From Collybiopsis luxurians FD-317 M1 (Eukaryota > Basidiomycota > Agaricomycetes > Agaricales > Omphalotaceae): a stretch of DNA of 64,000 nt. A model generated the notes under the pieces. The model worked only from the letters and a program-made list of their open reading frames with translations, had not been told where the DNA came from and did not search any database. How positions within the stretch are numbered: the first letter of the stretch is position 1; each line of letters starts with the position of its first letter. A program made the translations under genes and the position numbers. The stretch is from contig KN834753.1 of the NCBI GenBank assembly GCA_000827265.1, positions 278,686-342,685 on the forward strand. The letters run 5' to 3'. Positions 58,571-64,000 of this stretch are shown here, in pieces.

Positions 58571-59842
58571 AAAACCTTTTGAAGGTCGGGGTGGTTTATT
58601 CTGCGTCGATTATTCTCTTTGGCCGAGTGCTTACGCAGGACCTTACAAATTGCGGGCTGTGGCTAAAAGCAAAAATGACAGAGACAGTAAATTATCCGGT
58701 GTAATCTATGGGTGTGTAGGTAGTCTCGGTACAGTTTGCGTTTGCTTACTCTCTAATATTTGTTGAACCTCATCCTGCTGCTCGATCTTTACTCATTCGA
58801 GGGTGAACCGACGGTAAGACGGACGGAGGCGGGAAATTTTTGACGCGACGTTGACGACTCAGCATCGCAATTGCCATGATGTTAACAGCGGAGTAAGTGG
58901 AAGCGATGACGCGACGCTCCACTGGTAAAAGCTCTGTAATGACCGAGAGTTTACGCCTGAGGTATTATCTACTGGACAATAGTGCGGAAGGGAAGGAAAG
59001 CTTCATACATAAGAGGATGCAGACCACAGACGCGCAAGAATCTGGCGCGCTACATAGCAGTGACCACGTCAGCATTCTGCACACCTTTTCATATCTCAAA
59101 AGGAAACCACCCTCTTCATCATCCCTTCACCAAGCTTACCTTCGGCCGTGTGCCAAGGTGACCCAGAGTAACAACACAGTGAAAATGAAGATGCGTGCCA
59201 TCACCAAGGTTAGTGTGGTACGGCCTAGAAGCAGAATGTATGCTGGTTCAATATATCGTGATACTGTATTCGAAACATGTTATTGTGCTAGCAACTCGCC
59301 AGATAAGCTTTTGAACGCGCCGCAGCAGGTTCAAAATGCTATTCATTCTGCCAAATGTATTCCAAGTTCTTCGAATTTAAGGTACACAGGTACCTGCAGG
59401 CTGCAAGTACTGTGAAGGTGATCCGAGCATGCGGGATGGGGACGAGGAGACTGATGGGGATGGGATGTCATGGGAGAGGAGAACGGGAAGCGGGAATTAT
59501 GTCTAATCTTGTACGTTAATAAATCGTGTAATTTTACTATCCAGCGAGAGGGGAGGTATTTGAACTGACGTTTCGCATGAAGGAAAGGATGGGAAGAGTG
59601 AAATGAAGAGTGAAATGAACGCAAAGAAAAATTACTGCGATTGTTGCGAATGCAAAAGGAGAAAGCTGGAGGTGCGTAATGTATATATGTACACACGACG
59701 TTGTATATGGAGGTACCGAGCCGCAATAATCATTAAGAACTGCATTTTATCGCATCTATGTTATGTTTGATAAATAGCTCAGATCCCAATTCAGCCCGCG
59801 TCGGGCCAAACCAGCCGAAAAAATGGGGTGATTACTTGCGAA
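58571..59842. other. 1.3-kb convergent interval, no supported gene
   Basis: A plus-strand frame from an ATG at about 58905 to 59415 is open for about 170 codons (MTRRSTGKSSVMTESLRLRY…) but has no recognisable domain, and lies between two 3' ends. I treat it as unproven. Confidence 0.4.
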
Positions 59843-60814
59843 CTACCGAAAGTGCGACTCGGTAATAATGATGGGGGGAGTACCGACGTTTACGGGTGTC
59901 GTAGCGCCTGAGGGTGGAAAGCTGAGGGAGACGGGAGTGGAAGCGCCTGAACCTGCGGAACGGTCGTCTGCGAGGAATCGGACGCGTTGGCGATGAAGCT
60001 GCGGGGGAGGAAGAGGAGGTTAGATGGACGATGGATGGATAGGAGAAGTGGAAAGGCGCAGGGCTATCCAGGGTAAGAATCAAAAGAGAGACATACTTGA
60101 GGCATCTTTGGAAGCAGAGCCAGAAGCAGCGCAAATAAGTTCACGGCGAATAACCATGGATTATAATTTGTGTAGTGTGTAGACGCGAGGAAACTGGAGA
60201 GAATATGAACTACACGAAGAAGCTCCACTGGGAATAACACTCACAGTACACAAGGAACAGTAAACAACCACTTTTTTGCCGGGGTGTACTGTGCACCGTC
60301 ATCAATCTGCTCCCATAGGGTTAGGTCGTCATACGCGCCACCGTGCATATCACTTTGGAAAGGGATTCCGGTCACCCAGTGGAACATGAGGTAGGATAAC
60401 TGAGGGACGTTAAGAGAGATTCTAATATCAAAAAGTCGCTATACTGACTGCGAGATAAAGTAGATTGACGAGTGTCCAGCTAACCTGGGGGTGCATTCCG
60501 GGTATTGTGTCGATGATGATCTTGCCAATGCAAATGAGGACGACATGGATTAACCAAGCACCTTGTACGCCAGATAGGTGAATGAGAATTGATACAATCA
60601 GTCGAAGAAGCGCACCTTTTGCATTGACCCAATTAGCATTATTATTCACATACGTGTTCTGGTCAAGGACCTCTTCGACTGAGCTGCTGCCGACCTGCTC
60701 GACTTTGAGGAGACTGCCACTGCGACCTCGATTTCGCATTGACTTTGAAGAAGAAGGATTGGGCGCTGATATGTCGAGGGCAGGTAATTTTATGGATGTC
60801 GGCCGGTTGGACAT
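59843..60814 (-). CDS. ORMDL-family sphingolipid regulator (Orm1-like)
   Basis: The ATG at 60814 gives MSNRPTSIKLPALDISAPN. The conserved body, after removing an in-frame intron, reads NANWVNAKGAWLIHVVLICI, GKIIIDTIPGMHPQVSWTLV, then HWVTGIPFQSDMHGGAYDDL, TLWEQIDDGAQYTPAKKWLF and NPWLFAVNLFALLLALLPKM. A last exon adds PQLHRQRVRFLADD and a Ser/Thr-rich tail, stopping at 59843-59845. ORMDL proteins sit in the ER membrane and restrain serine palmitoyltransferase; phosphorylation of the N-terminal Ser-rich region relieves this in yeast, and Ser clusters are present here too. The start codon lies only 75 bp from the ATG of the divergent GCP gene. Confidence 0.95.
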
Positions 60815-60889
60815 GGTCACTGGGTAAGAGAAGTGGGATAATTTTGGTCAGCTATTTTCCGACACTGCGGCGTTACCCGGCCCGCCACC

Positions 60890-63800
60890 ATGATCCCATC
60901 GAGTTCATCGTCTTCCACCTCCCGCAGACCTCTATCGGCTGCCTCTCAGCGTCCAGCGACCAGTCTTTCTCATCACACCAATCAATATGGCTCAAGTTCC
61001 AGCGTAATTTCCCTCGCTCGTCCAAGTTCCAGCGCCTCAATCAGGCCCACCTCGAGAGCTTCTTATCGACCAAAATCACGCCAACAGAAGCTTACTGCAG
61101 CAAAGCTTTTGCCATTCTGCCAAGATGTCGTCACGAGAGTTTTTGGTGAGCCAAATGAAGACGATGAGGAGCAGGAAACCAAGCATCACCAATTAGTTGA
61201 TTGGTCGGTGAAGCAGTTGGGATTAGAAGGGTCCAATAAGGCGGCTTTGACGCTGGACATGGATGCGGTAAGTAGGATGGTTCGAGGGCACATCGAAAAG
61301 GCGCGCATAAAGTCTCAAGACACGCTCGCCACTGCGCTGGAAAAGACTTTGGAAAAGGTGCAAGAGCAGGCCCAGGGTGAACGCGATTTGGATGATGAAA
61401 TAAAGGTGTGTGCTCCGCGTTTCTACGCGTCATTGACGCTGAATTTTACTCCAGAAATCCCGCCTGCCTGCGCATGTACAGTTCATTGTAGGTCATGCCT
61501 ATCTTCCGCGTCTCTTTTCTGAATTTTGCCGCTCAGCTTGCAATGTCGTCTGCCCCTCAGCCAAGCACATTAACATATGCTTCCCTGTACATGCATGCCC
61601 TTGAAAATCCTCCCGACCCAGCAAAATCTGATGAACTAATTTGGAAACAAATTCTTGACGAAGATCCGTATGAAGGTGACCACTGGGTCGGTGTCCCCGG
61701 TGGTATTCCTTTACCGCGCAAACGCCAAATCAGGGATAAGGCGATAGATAGTGACGACAACAACGACGATGACCTCTTGGACGATATTGACGACATCAAC
61801 ACATCACCCTCGTTATCTCCTCTAAACTCCGATGATCTTGCCCTAGACGATACCGACTCGGATTTCGAACGTGAGTCACCGTCCAACCTGGACAAAACCC
61901 CTTCAGCTTCGGCTCCGAATACCCAGCCCGACTCGTCAAAGGTACACACTGTCCATCGACCTGTGTATACCACCTATGCGTATAGGCAAGAACTAGAACA
62001 TCTGAAAACTAAACAGTATTGGCAACCGGACTGGCAAATGGATCCAGAGGTTTCTCAGAGACAGCAGCAAAGGGGAACGTTCAACATCGGTGAAGCTTCG
62101 ACTCTGGGTACGTATTCCTCTGAGGCTTACCGGGCCGACGACTGTAACTCGCACTCAGGACCTACACTGCAACGTGTTTTGTCAAAATCCACGTCTGCGG
62201 ACCAACAGCTTCCCCTGGAGCTTATTTTATCTGCGGAGGTATGTGCTGTCGCCTATATGAATGCACGTGTGTTCGTGCTCAACTGTCGCGTAGAGGTACA
62301 TTGAAGAACAAGATGCCGTACGCGATGTTCTCATCGCTTTACAAGGAAGAAATAATGTATTATTTGATAAAAACTTTAATGTATGCCAACTGTTGTTTCT
62401 ACCTCGCTTTCAGTGTCACTCATTCTCCCATCAGACAACTAAAAATACCCCCAGACTTCTTCATTTTTCCCTTGACTCTCAGCAATCCCTCCTGGGCATT
62501 ATCGGATCTTCATGTAGGACTATTCAACGTCTCCGCCGCTTCGTAGGCACTATCATGGATTATTCATCTTCGGCACGGTCGAGGGGCCCGTCCGTATCGA
62601 TGACGACGGCTACTACTACAACAGGGAGTACGTTGGAAAGAATGAAGACCGTACGAATGGGGAAAATAACCCGTACGCTTGAAGCTTTTGTGGACGCTAT
62701 CGATGCAGAGATTCGTTTACTCGAAGTGTGGTGCTCTGGCAGAGAGGAAGCATGGTTAAGAGCGCTAGGCGGCGTCACTGCCGCAGCAGATGCACCTGTT
62801 GTAAGTCTTCTAGGAACAGAGAAAGCCTTCCGAGATCGATTCGAGGATAGCTTTCGTGTTCTGTTGGACGTTGTCATTCAAGTGCTTGGTATTTCCCGTC
62901 CGGTAAACTCGAGTTCGGAAGAAAAGAGTGCGTTGGACCAGGAAGAATGGTTCATACCGACTCGCTCTCCCTCCCTAACCACTGCCCTCCTCCTCAATAC
63001 CTTATTCGTGACGGTCCAACAGCGACTGGAGAGAGGAGACAAAGTCACTGCAGATGCACTTATGAGAGTCTTTGTTCGGACTGCGGAGCCGGTTTGGGCA
63101 ATGGTCGAACGGTGGATGAGATTTGGGTTTCAAATGAATTCCACTAGTGCTAGTGTTGGACAAGGACAAGGACAAGATACATCATCTCTAGAAGAAGAGT
63201 TCTTCATCGAGTCCAACGGTCTCGGTGTCGAACTTGGTGTGTTGGGACTATTGGATCCTGATTTCTGGCGGCAAGGGTATAGTTTGCGAGATGGCGGAAG
63301 CGGACGGTTTTCGGAATCGGTATTTCCAAATGATGATGATGATGGATTGTCAGTGCCATCATCCCCTGCAACGACAGTAGCAAAGGAAAAGCGAATATGC
63401 ATACCTAGCTTCCTCGAACACGTCGCACTGACAGTATTGGAATCGGGAAAAACTATGGGGTTGCTTAGGGCACTCGGGATGGATGTACAATTTCTTGATG
63501 ACGATTCGGATGAAGTACGACTTTTGGGGAAATGGGTTTGGGTTTCGTTCCAGAGATTGGTTGAAGATTCGGGTTCTGGGCCCGAACTTGGTCCCGGTTC
63601 CAAGGAGGAGAGCAATATGGATCCAGGCGACAGTTTGTTCTCGGTCTCTATCGACCGATTGTCGCGACTGATTTCCGACAAGTTGACGCCGTACGGTCAA
63701 GCGAGCGGTTCACTTCTGGCAAAGGTTATTGTGGAACAGTGCGATTTTCGGACGCATCTGAAAGCTATCGAGAGTCTCTATCTGATGCGCAGAGGAGATA

Positions 63801-64000
63801 TCCTTAGTGATTTTGCTGATGTTCTTTTCGCAAAGGTGACGAGAACGCTTAAGCCTCTACCGATCTTTGGAGCGAAACTGATCCTCTCGCAGATGGACTC
63901 GAAACAAAACTGGACTGATTTTCATTTTCTTAATACCGCTTTCAGCGACATTGTCTCTGCCAGCAACAACGTGACCAACGTCAACGAGTTTCTTCAAATC
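60890..64000 (+). CDS. Gamma-tubulin complex component, GCP5/6-like (partial, runs off right edge)
   Basis: The ATG at 60890 opens a Ser/Arg-rich N-terminus (MIPSSSSSSTSRRPLSAAS). Exons continue with LLPFCQDVVTRVFGEP, DEDPYEGDHWVGVPGG, a long acidic region and VYTTYAYRQELEHLKTKQYW. The GRIP1-like part has TLEAFVDAIDAEIRLLEVWC, FIESNGLGVELGVLGLLDPD with FWRQGYSLR, RICIPSFLEHVALTVLESGK and MGLLRALGMD, then AIESLYLMRRGDILSDFADV. The FWRxGY and GKxxGLLRxLG elements and the LYLMxxGD motif are typical of gamma-tubulin complex proteins that nucleate microtubules at the spindle pole body. The extended form points to GCP5 or GCP6 rather than GCP2/3. The C-terminal GRIP2 domain lies outside the window. 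Confidence 0.85.

Noticed and set aside
58905..59415. Open frame of about 170 codons after MTD1
   Set aside because: No domain, no intron, lies between two convergent 3' ends, and composition is unlike neighbouring genes; not strong enough to call a gene.

Overview
This 64 kb window is nuclear DNA from a filamentous basidiomycete, most likely a mushroom-forming agaricomycete. Genes are dense and split by many introns of about 45-65 nt. Recognisable proteins are fungal: a sedolisin, mitochondrial ArgJ, UbiA, Sec18, ORMDL and small BTB proteins of the type common in mushrooms. There are no bacterial operons, no CRISPR array and no intact transposase. The only RNA gene I can support is an intron-containing tRNA-Thr(CGU).

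Layout. 1-7.4 kb: the 5' end of an RNA-dependent RNA polymerase (leaves the window to the left), a Hep59/TLS1 splicing-associated protein, a secreted sedolisin protease, and a 17-exon outer-membrane-type cysteine synthase followed by tRNA-Thr. 7.6-16 kb: an MFS transporter with a long repeat-bearing loop, histone H4, a UPF0652 B-box protein and eIF3m. 16-21 kb: mitochondrial ArgJ and an unassigned membrane protein. 21-34 kb: an accessory, repeat-rich stretch. It holds a decayed second ArgJ gene, at least three shorter ArgJ-like relics, a secreted protein with a PD-(D/E)XK-like domain plus its truncated copy, an alginate-lyase-like secreted enzyme, and small foldback and poly(A) insertions. 34-50 kb: a tail-anchored Pex26-like protein, an RNF220-type RING ligase, a UbiA prenyltransferase, ISY1, an HSL-type hydrolase, a STIMATE-family membrane protein, a glycine-rich mini-protein and phosphatase inhibitor 2. 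50-64 kb: SEC18, two BTB paralogues in a local segmental duplication that also copied the start of MTD1, an assembly gap, MTD1, ORM1 and a GCP5/6-like gamma-tubulin complex gene that leaves the window to the right.

Most genes are unrelated housekeeping genes rather than a metabolic cluster. The shared theme is gene architecture. Many genes are arranged head to head over about 75-320 bp, and several of those bidirectional promoters carry a TAAGCGC[C/T]CAG-like word. Splicing extremes recur: exons of 5, 6, 8 and 14 nt in the cysteine synthase, a coding exon that is only the ATG in ISY1, a GC-AG intron in histone H4 and a 33-nt intron in the STIMATE gene. I traced the exon joins by hand from conserved protein sequence; they are strong where the reading frame closes on a known family and are marked where unresolved. 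No wholly new multi-gene system is evident. The best candidates for novelty are the micro-exon gene with its duplicated intron, the dispersed ArgJ relics, the secreted nuclease-like family and the promoter word.
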